A stretch of DNA of 64,000 bases from Pelagibacterium flavum (GTDB lineage: Bacteria; Pseudomonadota; Alphaproteobacteria; Rhizobiales; Devosiaceae), in assembly GCF_025854335.1 (NCBI RefSeq), contig NZ_CP107716.1, positions 737,001 to 801,000 of the forward strand, read 5' to 3'. A program made the translations under genes and the position numbers. The notes below the pieces were generated by a model. The model was not told where the DNA came from, ran no database searches, and was given only the letters and a program-made list of their open reading frames with translations. This document shows positions 49,520 to 58,766 of this stretch, piece by piece. Every line of letters starts with the position of its first letter. Positions within the stretch are counted from its first letter, which is position 1.

Positions 49520-50284
49520 CTAGACCGAAATGGTGAGGCCGCCATCGACATAGAGCGTGTGGCCGTTGACAAAGCTGGCCGCATCCGAGGCGAGGAAGAT
49601 GGCGGCGCCCTTGAGTTCGTCGAGATTGCCCCAGCGGCCGGCCGGAGTGCGGGCCTCGAGCCAGGCGGTGAATTGTTCGTCTTCGATCAGGGCCTTGTTG
49701 AGCGGGGTCTTGAAATAGCCTGGCGCGATGGCGTTGACCTGCAGGCCCTTTGCGGCCCAATCGGTTGCCATGCCGCGGGTGAGATTGCGCACGGCGCCTT
49801 TGGCGGCCGTATAGGGGGCGACCGAGGCACGGGCCAGTTCCGACATCGCCGAGGCGATGTTGATGATCCTGCCATGGCCGCGGCCGAGCATGAACCGGGC
49901 GACGGACTGGGCGACGTAAAAAACCGAATTGAGGTTGGTTTTCATCAGCTCGTCCCATTTGTCGTGGGGGAAATCCTCGAGCGGAGCGCGGTGCTGCATG
50001 CCGGCATTGTTGATGAGGATGTCGATCGGGCCGATTTCGGCCTCGATCTTGGTGATGGCGGCCTGGACGGCGTCCGGGTCGGTGACGTCAAAGGGGGCGA
50101 TCCGGGCCTCGTGGCCCTGGGCCTTGAGGGTCTGGGCGGCGGCCTGAAGCTTTTCAGGATTGCGGCCGTTGAGGATTACGCGGGCACCGTGTTGGGCGAG
50201 ACCCTCGGCGAGGGCGAAGCCGATGCCCTGGGAGGAGCCGGTGACGAGGGCGGTTTTTCCGGTGAGATCGAAAAGGTTTGTCAT
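49520..50284 (-). CDS. SDR family oxidoreductase, gluconate 5-dehydrogenase-like
   Basis: A 254-residue classical SDR. T-G-S-S-Q-G-I-G binds the nucleotide, I-L-I-N-N-A-G-M-Q-H-R and the Ser/Tyr-x-x-x-Lys centre (Y-T-A-A-K) are intact, and the C-terminus has F-K-T-P-L-N and V-D-G-G-L-T-I. It resembles IdnO/Gno, which reduce 5-keto-gluconate. GGAG lies seven bases before the ATG. It follows the IlvD-type dehydratase after a 188-base gap that holds a large palindrome, so co-transcription is uncertain. A role in sugar-acid oxidation is inferred. Confidence 0.82.
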   Translation of the reverse strand: MTNLFDLTGKTALVTGSSQGIGFALAEGLAQHGARVILNGRNPEKLQAAAQTLKAQGHEARIAPFDVTDPDAVQAAITKIEAEIGPIDILINNAGMQHRAPLEDFPHDKWDELMKTNLNSVFYVAQSVARFMLGRGHGRIINIASAMSELARASVAPYTAAKGAVRNLTRGMATDWAAKGLQVNAIAPGYFKTPLNKALIEDEQFTAWLEARTPAGRWGNLDELKGAAIFLASDAASFVNGHTLYVDGGLTISV

Positions 50285-50320
50285 GGGTGGGCTCCGGTGG
50301 TTGTGGGGCTATGGGAAAAT

Positions 50321-50462
50321 CTTGGAAGGCCCCCTCACCCGGCTGGCTGCGCCATCCGACCTCTCCCCCGAGGGAGAGGTAAAAAACACCGCATGCGCCG
50401 AGAACCACCTCTCCCTTGGGGGAGAGGTCGGCGCGAAGCGGCGGGTGAGGGGGCCTTGGCCA
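50321..50462. repeat. Palindromic repeat, family D (CTCACCC/CTCTCCC type)
   Basis: Outer arms GGCCCCCTCACCCG and CGGGTGAGGGGGCC pair perfectly. Inner arms ACCTCTCCCCCGAGGGAGAG and CTCTCCCTTGGGGGAGAGGT are each self-complementary. This is a widely dispersed intergenic element type in proteobacterial genomes. One copy in this window. Confidence 0.85.
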
Positions 50463-50473
50463 ATAGATTTCGC

Positions 50474-52255
50474 CTAGTGGTTGTCCCTCGGCAGTCCTTT
50501 GGATTGGGCAATGCGCTGGTATGTGACGGCGGGTTTGAGGACGGCGCCGTCGCCGAGCTGGTCCACCATTGAGCGCTGGATTTCCTGCCAGGGGGTCTGG
50601 TGATCGGGGAAGGGGTAGCCGCCCTTTGCGTCGAGTTCGGCGCGGCGGCGGGCGATTTCCTCATCGCTGACCAGCAGGTTGGCGGTGCCGGTGTTGAGAT
50701 CGATGCGGACGCGGTCTCCGGTTTCGATCAGGGCCAGACCGCCGCCGGCGGCGGCTTCGGGGGAGGCGTTGAGGATCGAGGGGGAACCGGACGTACCCGA
50801 CTGGCGGCCATCGCCGATGCAGGGGAGCGAATGGATGCCGCGCTTGATGAGGTAGGAGGGCGGGCGCATGTTGACGACTTCAGCGGCGCCCGGATAGCCG
50901 ATCGGGCCGGCGCCGCGCATGAACAGCAGGGTGAATTCGTCGATTTGCAGCGAAGGATCATCGATCCGGTGGTGATAATCCTCGGGACCGTCGAACACGA
51001 CGGCCTTGCCCTCGAAGGCTTCGGGGTCGTCGGGGTTCGAGAGATAGCGATCCCTGAACTCGGGGGAGATGACCGAGGTCTTCATGATGGCGTTGTCGAA
51101 CAGATTACCCGAAAGGACGATAAAGCCCGCGTCCTCGGTCAGCGGCGTCTCGAACGGGCGGATGACGTCGGGATCGAGGATGGGCGTTGCGCGGCAGTTT
51201 TCGCCGATCGTCTGGCCGTTGGCGGTGGGGGCGTTCTCGTAGATCAGCCCCTTTTTCATCAGCTCGTTGACGACGGCGGGGACACCACCGGCGCGGTGGA
51301 AATCCTCGCCCAGATATTCGCCGGCCGGCTGGAGATTGACCAGCAGGGGGATGTGGTGGCCGTGGGTCTGCCAATCCCTGATGGAGAGGTCCACGCCGAT
51401 ATGGCGGGCGATGGCATTGATGTGGACCGGCGCATTGGTCGAGCCGCCGATGGCCGAGTTGACGGCGATGGCGTTTAAAAAGTTCTCGCGGGTGAGGATG
51501 TCGGAGGGTTTGAGATCCTCGTGGACCATATCGACGATGCGCTTGCCGGTGCGCCAGGCGATCGCCGCGCGGTCCTTGTGGGGGGCGGGGATGGCGGCCG
51601 AACCGGGCAGCTGCATGCCGAGCGCTTCGGCCAGCGAATTCATCGTGGTGGCGGTGCCCATGGTGTTGCAATAGCCCACCGATGGGGCCGAGGAGGCGAC
51701 GAGTTCGATGAATTCCTCATAGCCGATTTCGCCGGCGGCCATCATTTCGCGGGCCTTCCAGATGATGGTGCCCGAGCCGGTGCGCTGGCCCTTGAACCAG
51801 CCATTGAGCATGGGGCCGACCGAGAGCGCGATGGCGGGGATATCGACGGTGGCGGCACCCATGAGCATGGCGGGGGTGGTCTTGTCGCAGCCGATGGTGA
51901 GAACGACGCCATCGAGGGGGTAGCCATAGAGCACTTCGACGAGGCCGAGATAGGCGAGGTTGCGATCAAGGCCCGCGGTGGGGCGCTTGCCGGTTTCCTG
52001 GATGGGGTGAACGGGGAATTCGAACGCGATGCCGCCGGCCTCGCGGATGCCTTCGCGCACGCGCTGGGCGAGGACCATGTGGTGGCGGTTGCAGGGGGAG
52101 AGGTCCGAGCCGGTCTGGGCGATGCCGATGATGGGTTTGCCGGACTGGAGCTCTTCGCGGGTGATGCCGTAATTCATGTAGCGCTCGAGATAGAGCGCGG
52201 TCATGTCGGGGTTGTCGGGGTTGTCGAACCAGGCGCGGGAGCGCAGCTTTTTCAT
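50474..52255 (-). CDS. IlvD/Edd family sugar-acid dehydratase
   Basis: A 593-residue dehydratase of the dihydroxy-acid/phosphogluconate dehydratase family. The cluster cysteines are Cys55 (D-L-S-P-C-N-R-H), Cys123 (G-C-D-K-T-T-P) and Cys196 (G-Y-C-N-T-M-G-T-A), consistent with a [2Fe-2S] arabinonate/xylonate dehydratase subgroup. [19 protein letters not shown] is the C-terminal signature. It converts an aldonate into a 2-keto-3-deoxy acid. GGAG upstream supports the ATG, which overlaps the DMT stop (ATGA). Context excludes a role in valine synthesis. The aldonate substrate is open. Confidence 0.88.
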   Translation of the reverse strand: MKKLRSRAWFDNPDNPDMTALYLERYMNYGITREELQSGKPIIGIAQTGSDLSPCNRHHMVLAQRVREGIREAGGIAFEFPVHPIQETGKRPTAGLDRNLAYLGLVEVLYGYPLDGVVLTIGCDKTTPAMLMGAATVDIPAIALSVGPMLNGWFKGQRTGSGTIIWKAREMMAAGEIGYEEFIELVASSAPSVGYCNTMGTATTMNSLAEALGMQLPGSAAIPAPHKDRAAIAWRTGKRIVDMVHEDLKPSDILTRENFLNAIAVNSAIGGSTNAPVHINAIARHIGVDLSIRDWQTHGHHIPLLVNLQPAGEYLGEDFHRAGGVPAVVNELMKKGLIYENAPTANGQTIGENCRATPILDPDVIRPFETPLTEDAGFIVLSGNLFDNAIMKTSVISPEFRDRYLSNPDDPEAFEGKAVVFDGPEDYHHRIDDPSLQIDEFTLLFMRGAGPIGYPGAAEVVNMRPPSYLIKRGIHSLPCIGDGRQSGTSGSPSILNASPEAAAGGGLALIETGDRVRIDLNTGTANLLVSDEEIARRRAELDAKGGYPFPDHQTPWQEIQRSMVDQLGDGAVLKPAVTYQRIAQSKGLPRDNH

Positions 52256-53181
52256 AGGGTTTCTCCAGTTCCGCTGGTGGACGGCGCGGCGGGAGCGGCG
52301 CGCTTGGTTCTTTGTTCGCGGAGGTAGATGATGAAGCTCGAGGTGATGATGATGGCGGCGCCGATCAGCGTGAGGGGGCGCGGCAGATCGCCGAAGAGCA
52401 GGTAGCCCAAAATGATCGCCCAGGGCAGGAGCGTATATTGCAGGGGTGCCACGGCAGCGGCGTCGGCCAGCTTTACGGCACGGTTGACGCACATATGGGC
52501 CAGCATGGCGACCACGCCGAGCGTGCCCAGCAACACGAAATCGGGGAGTGTGGGGGTGACCCAGCCGAAGGGGGTGAGGATCAGACCGGCGATGAGGGCA
52601 CCGGTGATCTGGAAGAAGACCAGCGTTTTATCGGGCGTGCCGCGCAGGGTGCGACCGGTGATGACCATCAAGGCAAAGGCCAGCGTGCCGACGACCGAGA
52701 CGAGGATGGCGAGAGGATTGACCTCGCCCGAGGGGGTGAGTGCAACGAGGACGCCGACAAAGCCCAGGCCGATGGCGGCCCAGCGGATGGGGCCGACCTT
52801 TTCCTTCAATAGGAAGGGTGACATGGCGGCGACATAGATCGGGGCGGCCAGCCAATAGGTCATGACGTCGGCCAGCGGCAGAAAATAGACGGCCCAGTAA
52901 AAGCAGAACACTTCGGCGGTGGAAAAGACCACGCGGGCGAACTGGAGCATCGGGCGCTCGGCCGAAAGGATCGGTTTCAGGCCCGATTTCCAGAGGAAAG
53001 GCAAGAGGATGACCAGGGCGACGGCGGAGCGCAGCAACAGGACCTGGCCGACCGAATAGGTGGCGACCAGCCATTTGCCCATGGCGTCGTTGAGCGAAAA
53101 CAGGAACATGGCCAACAGCATGATGAGCACGCCCATGCGGGCGGGGGATATCGGCGCTGAAGTCGCCTTGACGCTGCTCAT
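52252..53181 (-). CDS. DMT family transporter (EamA)
   Basis: A 309-residue protein with about ten TM helices in two EamA repeats (about 18-150 and 165-295). D-A-M-G-K-W and P-L-x-Y-T-L-L-P-W-A are typical. The gene sits between the enolase-superfamily dehydratase (no gap) and the IlvD-type dehydratase (ATGA overlap), so it is part of the catabolic operon. It may export or import a sugar acid or a by-product. A TRAP uptake system is already encoded nearby, so efflux of an intermediate is a fair alternative. Confidence 0.87.
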   Translation of the reverse strand: MSSVKATSAPISPARMGVLIMLLAMFLFSLNDAMGKWLVATYSVGQVLLLRSAVALVILLPFLWKSGLKPILSAERPMLQFARVVFSTAEVFCFYWAVYFLPLADVMTYWLAAPIYVAAMSPFLLKEKVGPIRWAAIGLGFVGVLVALTPSGEVNPLAILVSVVGTLAFALMVITGRTLRGTPDKTLVFFQITGALIAGLILTPFGWVTPTLPDFVLLGTLGVVAMLAHMCVNRAVKLADAAAVAPLQYTLLPWAIILGYLLFGDLPRPLTLIGAAIIITSSFIIYLREQRTKRAAPAAPSTSGTGETL

Positions 53182-54393
53182 CTAGAGTTCTCCGTTTCCA
53201 TTGGAGCGCCGATGGATGGCATCGGGGCGGGTGAAGAGTTCGGGCAACAGCTCGATGCCGAGCCCGGGGGCGTCCGAGAGGGTGATCTGGCCGTTCTCTA
53301 CGTGCGGCAGGGCATCGACAACTTCGGTGTACCAGCCGGTATAAAGCGCGCGCACCGATTCCTGAATGAGGGCATTGCGGGCATGCAGCGAGAACTGGCA
53401 GGAGGCCATGAACACCACCGGGCCGGTGCAATCGTGCGGCGCGACGGGGATTTGCCGGGCTTCGGCAAGGGCGGCGATCTTGCGGGCCTCCGAGATGCCG
53501 CCGCACCAGGAGAGATCAAGCATGGCAACGCCCGCAACGCCGGTCGCGAGATAGTCATGGAAGGCGTGGGGGTAAGCGAGGGTTTCGGACGCGCAGATCA
53601 TGGTGTCGGTATGGGGCGCGTAAGCCTTGAGGGTATCAAGGCTATCCATGCGAACGGGGTCTTCGTGCCAATAGGTGTTGTAGGGTTTGAGCGCGCGGGC
53701 GATGCGCTGGGCAGCCGGCAGGCGCCAGAGGGAATGGAACTCGACCATGATGTCGATCCTGTCGCCGACGGCCTTGCGGATTTTCTCGAAGGGTTCGAGG
53801 GCGGTCGTCAGTTCGGCGGCGGAGATGTCGAGGCCATGCGTGCGTTCGGCGGCGATGTCGAAGGGCCAGATCTTCATGGCCGTGATCCCTTCATCGAGAA
53901 GGGAATGGGCGAGTTCGTCGGCGCGGTTCAAAAACGCGTCGAGGTCTTCATACGGTCCGGCGGGGGATTGATCGAGGCCCCAGTTGTCGACCGACTGGGC
54001 GCGGTTGTCGCGGATATAGGAATAGCCCGCGCAGGTGTTGTAGGTGCGGATCGTATCGCGGGACTTGCCGCCAAGCGCGACCGAGACGGGGACGCCGAGG
54101 GCCTTGCCGAAAATGTCCCAGAGCGCGATGTCGATGGCCGAATTGCCGCGGGTTTCGACCCCTGCGCCGCTCCAGCCGAGATAAAAGATCAGATCACGGT
54201 TGATCGCTTCGATCTGCAGCGGATCGCGACCGACGAGCCTGGGGGCGACGGTTTCATGGATATAGGCCTCGACGGCGGCAGCGCCCAGGAAGGTTTCGCC
54301 CAGCCCGGTGATGCCTTCATCGGTGCGGATCAAGACCCAGACGACGTTGCCGAACCGGCCAAGGCGCAGGGTTTCGACTTCCGTGATCTTCAT
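53182..54393 (-). CDS. Enolase superfamily (mandelate racemase/muconate lactonising enzyme type) acid-sugar dehydratase
   Basis: A 403-residue enzyme. The N-terminal capping domain is followed by a barrel carrying Lys174 (M-K-I-W-P-F-D), metal ligands Glu218, Glu244 (H-E-D-P) and Glu270 (A-S-E-T), and His220 and His320 (P-H-D-C-T-G-P). The E-x-H in place of the usual D-x-N and the late His resemble the mannonate/gluconate dehydratase branch, in which the two His act as acid and base. It should dehydrate an aldonate to a 2-keto-3-deoxy acid. The exact sugar cannot be named. Translated first of the dehydratase block. Confidence 0.88.
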   Translation of the reverse strand: MKITEVETLRLGRFGNVVWVLIRTDEGITGLGETFLGAAAVEAYIHETVAPRLVGRDPLQIEAINRDLIFYLGWSGAGVETRGNSAIDIALWDIFGKALGVPVSVALGGKSRDTIRTYNTCAGYSYIRDNRAQSVDNWGLDQSPAGPYEDLDAFLNRADELAHSLLDEGITAMKIWPFDIAAERTHGLDISAAELTTALEPFEKIRKAVGDRIDIMVEFHSLWRLPAAQRIARALKPYNTYWHEDPVRMDSLDTLKAYAPHTDTMICASETLAYPHAFHDYLATGVAGVAMLDLSWCGGISEARKIAALAEARQIPVAPHDCTGPVVFMASCQFSLHARNALIQESVRALYTGWYTEVVDALPHVENGQITLSDAPGLGIELLPELFTRPDAIHRRSNGNGEL

Positions 54394-54431
54394 AGTGGTA
54401 TCCGGGGCGATGGTGTGTGCGGCAGGTGCTC

Positions 54432-54464
54432 ACTGGACCCCGGGAACAAGTCCCGGGATGACAG
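54432..54464 (+). repeat. Short palindromic repeat, family B copy 4
   Basis: CTGGACCCCGGG, AACAAGT, CCCGGGATGACAGG. It is related to the copies at 38410, 41599 and 49429, with compensated stem changes (TTCCGGG/CCCGGAA in others, CCCCGGG/CCCGGGA here). Confidence 0.82.
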
Positions 54465-54548
54465 GCGTGGGTGAAATTGAAAGTCGTCAATTGAGTTGGG
54501 CGGAGCCTCTGGAGCGGCCGTTTCGATAAACAAAACGACCGCCCCAGA

Positions 54549-54612
54549 TTTTTTGCATGGTCGCGCTTCCGAACCGAATCAGTGGGTCCACTTATTCTGG
54601 AAACGCTCTAGC
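54549..54612. repeat. Intergenic repeat, family C copy 2
   Basis: TTTTTTGCATGGTCGCGCTTCCGA...CTGGAAACGCTCTAG. It shares ends and order with 43589-43670. GCGCTTCC and GGAAACGC form near-complementary arms. It lies between dctP and the enolase-superfamily gene. Confidence 0.68.
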
Positions 54613-54641
54613 CCCGCCCAAAAACGTCGGGAGGGCGACGC

Positions 54642-55649
54642 TTACTGGCCGCGAATGGCGGCGAGTTCGGCGTTGACCCGTTCGATGACGTCGGCACCGA
54701 TCGAATCCGCGCTGCGCTCGTAAACGCCAGCAACAGCCTGCCGGATTTCGGCCATGGCTTCATCGGAGATGTCGTTGACTTCCACGCCTGCGTCGATGAT
54801 GCGCTGGAGCGATTCATCGGACAGGGCGCGGCTGGCCTCACGCTGGGCGTCACGGCCAACGATGGCGCAATCGAACAGGATCTGCTGCTCTTCTTCGGAA
54901 TAGGTGTCGAAGATCGGCTTGGAAAACAGAACCATGAACGGGGTGTAGGCGTGACGGGTATTGGAGACGTAATCCTGCACTTCATAGAAGCGCGAGGTGT
55001 CGATCGTTACGTAGGGGTTTTCCTGGGCATCGATGGCGCCGGTTTCCAGAGCCGTGAACACTTCACCGAACGCCATGGGCGTTGCGTTGGTGCCAAGGGT
55101 CTGGAAGGTGTCGAGGAAGATGTTGTTCTGCATGACGCGGACGCGCATGCCTTCGAAATCTTCAAGGCTTTCCACCGGGCGGACCGAGTTGGAAAGGTTA
55201 CGGAACCCGTTTTCCCAATGGGCGAGATTGACCAGGTTGTGCTCGGGCATCATGTCGGCCATGTAGGTGCCGAATTCGCCGTCGAGCAGGGCGTCGGCTT
55301 CTTCCGCGCTGGAAAGAAGGAAGGGCAGATCGAATACGCCGAGGGCCGGTTCGATGGCGACCAGCGGCGAGGTCGAGGAAATGACCATTTCGAGCGTGCC
55401 CGAACGCAGGGACTGCGCCGACTGCAGATCGTCGCCGAGCGAGGACGACCAGAACGCGTTGATTGTCCATGCGCCGCCGGTGGCTTCATCGACGCACTGG
55501 GTCATGGCGTCCACACCGTCGCCCACCGGGTGATCTTCGGCAACGCCGTTGGCGATGCGGATGGTGCGCTCGGAAATCTGGGCATTGGCCGGCAGGGCCA
55601 CGCTCATGGCCAGCGCGACGGCCAGCGATGTGGTGATGATGGTTTTCAT
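54642..55649 (-). CDS. TRAP transporter substrate-binding protein (DctP family)
   Basis: A 335-residue periplasmic binding protein. A signal peptide runs to residue 23 (P-A-N-A). The mature domain has the DctP pattern: I-R-I-A-N-G-V-A-E-D-H-P, W-E-N-G-F-R-N-L-S-N-S-V-R-P-V, G-M-R-V-R-V-M-Q-N (the ligand-anchoring Arg) and G-A-I-D-A-Q-E-N-P. It captures a carboxylate, probably the sugar acid used by the neighbouring enzymes. GGAGGAG precedes the ATG. It is third in the dctQ-dctM-dctP order. Confidence 0.92.
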   Translation of the reverse strand: MKTIITTSLAVALAMSVALPANAQISERTIRIANGVAEDHPVGDGVDAMTQCVDEATGGAWTINAFWSSSLGDDLQSAQSLRSGTLEMVISSTSPLVAIEPALGVFDLPFLLSSAEEADALLDGEFGTYMADMMPEHNLVNLAHWENGFRNLSNSVRPVESLEDFEGMRVRVMQNNIFLDTFQTLGTNATPMAFGEVFTALETGAIDAQENPYVTIDTSRFYEVQDYVSNTRHAYTPFMVLFSKPIFDTYSEEEQQILFDCAIVGRDAQREASRALSDESLQRIIDAGVEVNDISDEAMAEIRQAVAGVYERSADSIGADVIERVNAELAAIRGQ

Positions 55650-55687
55650 TTTTAAAAACTCCTCCATTGGTTTTGGTGAAACCGGGA

Positions 55688-56965
55688 TCAGCGCAGCCAA
55701 TTGAGCGGCGTGAGCACGATTTCGGGGAACATAACGAGCAGGGCCAGCACGATGATCTGGGAGAGGATGAATGGCAGGACGCCATACACCACCTTGCCCA
55801 TGGGCACGCGCGAGACCCCGCTGACCACGTTGAGCACGACGCCGACAGGCGGGGTGATCAGCGAGATACAGGTGGTCATCACAAAAATGATGCCGAAATA
55901 GACGGGATCGATATCGGCCGCCCGGATCATGGGCATGAGCACGGGGGCAAAGATCAGGATGGTCGGAGCCAGATCGAGCACCATGCCCACGACAAGCAGC
56001 AGCAGAACGATGCACAGCATCAGGAGCTTGGGATTGTCGATGAAGGGCTGGACGAGACCGACCAGCTGATTGGGAATGTTGGCCGAGGTGATGAGCCAGG
56101 ACGTGACCAGCGCGGCGGCGACCAGGAACATGACGATCGAGGTGGTCTTGGCGGCGTTGACGAACACCCGGTAAAGGCTGGCCCAGGTCAATTCGCGATA
56201 AACCACGCCACCCACGAAAAGCGCGTAAACGGCAGCGGTCACTGCCGCTTCGGTCGGGGTGAAGACCCCGAACCGGATGCCGGCCAGGATGATGACGGGC
56301 ATGAACAGCGCCCAGACGGCAGCACCGGCGGCCCTGAAGCGCTCCTTGCCCGAGCTTTTGGGCAGGGCCACGACCTTTTCGGTGCGCGCAACGAAGCCCC
56401 ACATGGCGGCGAGGGCCAGCGCCATCATCAGGCCCGGCACGATGCCGCCCAAAAACAGGCCGGTGATCGAAACATTGGCTGCAACACCGAAGATGATGTA
56501 GGCGAGCGAAGGGGGAATGACCGGCGCGACAATGCCGCCCGATGCCATCAAGCCGGCGGCGCGGGGCACGTTATAGCCAGCATCGCGCATCATGGGCACG
56601 AGAATGGCGGCAAGCGCGGCGGAATCGGCGGCGGCCGAGCCCGACATCGACGCCATGATGACGGCGGCCATGACAGCCACAAAGCCCAGCCCGCCCCTTA
56701 TGTGACCCACGCAGGTGACGGCGAAATGCACGATGCGGCGCGACAGGCCCCCCGCATTCATCAATTCGCCGGCCAGCAGGAAGAAGGGGATGGCAAGGAG
56801 GGTGAAGGTATTGGCCCCGGTGATCATCTGCTGGGCGATGATCTGGGTGTTGAAGATGCCCATGTAGGACATCAGGACGATGCCGGTGGTCAAAAGCGCA
56901 AAGGCGACCGGCAGCCCGATGGCCAGCGTGCCGAACAGCGAGCCGAGAAAGACCAGAATGATCAT
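55688..56965 (-). CDS. TRAP transporter large permease (DctM family)
   Basis: A 425-residue membrane protein with about twelve hydrophobic segments. L-L-A-I-P-F-F-L-L-A-G-E-L-M-N, G-S-A-A-A-D-S-A-A-L and the late T-P-P-V-G-V-V-L-N-V are DctM hallmarks. Its ATG overlaps the dctQ stop by four bases. It drives uptake with a sodium or proton gradient. Confidence 0.94.
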   Translation of the reverse strand: MIILVFLGSLFGTLAIGLPVAFALLTTGIVLMSYMGIFNTQIIAQQMITGANTFTLLAIPFFLLAGELMNAGGLSRRIVHFAVTCVGHIRGGLGFVAVMAAVIMASMSGSAAADSAALAAILVPMMRDAGYNVPRAAGLMASGGIVAPVIPPSLAYIIFGVAANVSITGLFLGGIVPGLMMALALAAMWGFVARTEKVVALPKSSGKERFRAAGAAVWALFMPVIILAGIRFGVFTPTEAAVTAAVYALFVGGVVYRELTWASLYRVFVNAAKTTSIVMFLVAAALVTSWLITSANIPNQLVGLVQPFIDNPKLLMLCIVLLLLVVGMVLDLAPTILIFAPVLMPMIRAADIDPVYFGIIFVMTTCISLITPPVGVVLNVVSGVSRVPMGKVVYGVLPFILSQIIVLALLVMFPEIVLTPLNWLR

Positions 56966-57531
56966 ATGGCGCGGTCCACTTGCTGGTTTTCCTCATACTC
57001 GCCGGCAAAGCGGGCGATATCGGCTTCGGTGATGCGGCCGGTGACGATTTCAAAGATGCGGAACAGCGCGATCAGGCCAATGCCGAGCGAAGTGAAATAG
57101 CCAACGCCATAGACCCAGATCATCGACATGCCGACCACGGCGGCCGTCATCGAGGCGTTGATGGGGTGCTGGACCCACGTGCCGTGGAAGAACACCACCG
57201 AGGTCAAAAGAATGATGATGTTGGTGATCAGCATGCAGGCCACGCGACCCCGGCGGCCGAACAGCCTGACGATGGTTTCCACCCCGATATGACCGTGGTC
57301 CTTGAAGGCCAGAACGGTGCCGATGAAGGTGAGCCAGACAAAGAAATAGCGGCTCATTTCTTCGGAAAAGTTCAGGCCGCGATTAAACCCGTATCTGAGC
57401 ACGACATTGGTCGCGACCATGACAACCATGCCGAGCAAGAGCGCGGCCAGGACGAACTCGATCGCTTTTACAACGAGATTGATGGCCCTAGCCATGAGCG
57501 GGATACCCCATCCATGACCAAAATTGCGCAT
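56962..57531 (-). CDS. TRAP transporter small permease (DctQ family)
   Basis: A 189-residue protein with four TM helices. F-S-E-E-M-S-R-Y-F-F-V-W-L-T-F-I-G is the DctQ signature. Two starts are possible, the ATG at 57531 and one twelve codons later at 57495. GGAGGAG lies well upstream of the first. The gene begins the TRAP operon and is divergent from the LacI regulator gene, which is likely to control it. Confidence 0.88.
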   Translation of the reverse strand: MRNFGHGWGIPLMARAINLVVKAIEFVLAALLLGMVVMVATNVVLRYGFNRGLNFSEEMSRYFFVWLTFIGTVLAFKDHGHIGVETIVRLFGRRGRVACMLITNIIILLTSVVFFHGTWVQHPINASMTAAVVGMSMIWVYGVGYFTSLGIGLIALFRIFEIVTGRITEADIARFAGEYEENQQVDRAI

Positions 57532-57647
57532 TGCGCATGTTCAGGTCTCCTCCCATAGCGCACTCGATGCAAAAAGGGCGCTGCAAACACTGGCGGCAGG
57601 GCGGCAGTTTTGGATGCCGTTCACGAGCCGTCTGGACAAAGGCTTAA

Positions 57648-57664
57648 ATGATAGCGTATGTCAT
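57648..57664 (+). promoter_or_regulatory. Candidate LacI-family operator
   Basis: ATGATAGCGTATGTCAT, a broken palindrome with ATGA and TCAT ends, in the divergent region between the TRAP operon and the regulator. One half matches the ATGATAGCG half-site seen in many LacI/GntR operators. Confidence 0.45.
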
Positions 57665-57709
57665 TGTCAACGGCGTGCCGCAATGCAATGAGCGCGCTGG
57701 AGGAGATTA

Positions 57710-58741
57710 GTGGGAAAAAAAGACAACATATATAAGGCTGTAACGCTAAAAGATGTTGCTGCTGCGGCTGATGTCAGCGTTATCACCGCATCGCGGGCGC
57801 TGCGTACACCGGATATTGTTTCCGACAAGGTGCGCGAGCGCGTTCAGCAGGCAGTCGATGCGCTTGGCTATGCGCCCAACCAGGCGGCGCGGGCGCTGGC
57901 TTCGGCCACCACATCGACGATCGGGGTGCTGATTCCGTCGGTGACCAATCTGGTGTTTTCCGACGTGATGCGCGGGATTTATGACGCGGTCGAGGGAACG
58001 CCCTATCAGGTGCAGCTGGGCAATACGCGCTACACCAATCGCAAGGAAGAAGAGCTGTTGCGGGTGTTTGCGGCCCAGCGGCCGGCCGGGCTGATCGTTT
58101 CGGGTATCGACCAGTCGCAGACGGCGCGGGCGCTGCTTGAAAGCTTTGGCTGTCCGGTGGTCCAGATCATGGATATCGGACCCGATCCCATCGACATGAT
58201 GATCGGGTTCGATCATCGCGAGGGCGGACGGGCCGCGGTGCGGCACCTGATCGAAAACGGATATCGGCGCATCGGGTTTATCGGTGCACGCATGGACCCA
58301 CGCGCGCAAAGACGGCTCGACGGCTACAGCGAGGTGCTGCATGCCGAAGGGCTTTACGACGAGCGGCTGATCCTGACGTCGCCGCAGGCCTCATCGGTGA
58401 CGCGCGGGGGCGAGATGTTTTCAGATTTCCTGGGGATGGCGCCCGATGCGGACGCGGTGTTCTGCAACAATGACGACATGGCGCTGGGCGCGCTGTTCGA
58501 ATGCCAGAGGCGGCATATCCGCGTGCCGACCCAGTTCGGGATCATGGGGTACAACGACCTCGATTATACGGCTGTCAGCAACCCCCCGATCTCATCGATC
58601 CGCACCCTGCGCTACGATATGGGCTATCGCGCCATCGAGATGATCATTGCCGCCTCCAAGGGCGAGCGCCCTGAGCCGGCCGTTGTCGATGTGGGGTATG
58701 AACTCAAGGCCCGTCAAAGCACGAGCCGAAAACAAACCTGA
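57710..58741 (+). CDS. LacI family transcriptional regulator
   Basis: A 343-residue repressor. The helix-turn-helix at about 12-31 (T-L-K-D-V-A-A-A-A-D-V-S-V-I-T-A-S-R-A-L) and hinge helix (P-N-Q-A-A-R-A-L-A) are followed by a periplasmic-binding-like effector domain. It starts at GTG with GGAGGA upstream. The effector domain is close to the GntR (gluconate) group of LacI regulators by eye, in keeping with a sugar acid as inducer. It is divergent from dctQMP and starts the rightward catabolic operon, both likely targets. Confidence 0.92.
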   Translation: MGKKDNIYKAVTLKDVAAAADVSVITASRALRTPDIVSDKVRERVQQAVDALGYAPNQAARALASATTSTIGVLIPSVTNLVFSDVMRGIYDAVEGTPYQVQLGNTRYTNRKEEELLRVFAAQRPAGLIVSGIDQSQTARALLESFGCPVVQIMDIGPDPIDMMIGFDHREGGRAAVRHLIENGYRRIGFIGARMDPRAQRRLDGYSEVLHAEGLYDERLILTSPQASSVTRGGEMFSDFLGMAPDADAVFCNNDDMALGALFECQRRHIRVPTQFGIMGYNDLDYTAVSNPPISSIRTLRYDMGYRAIEMIIAASKGERPEPAVVDVGYELKARQSTSRKQT

Positions 58742-58766
58742 TGCCCAGGGAGGGCAAGCTCAGACC

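Noticed and set aside
50474-52255. IlvD-type gene as valine/isoleucine biosynthetic ilvD
   Set aside because: Operon context with sugar-acid genes and the arabinonate-dehydratase-like cysteine motifs argue against it, and no other ilv gene is near.
38410-54464. Repeated palindromes as a CRISPR array
   Set aside because: Copies are kilobases apart with genes between them and no regular spacers or cas genes.
55667-57100. Open frame of 477 codons on the plus strand across dctM
   Set aside because: Antisense shadow of a TM protein, rich in His, Asp and Gly, no family signal.
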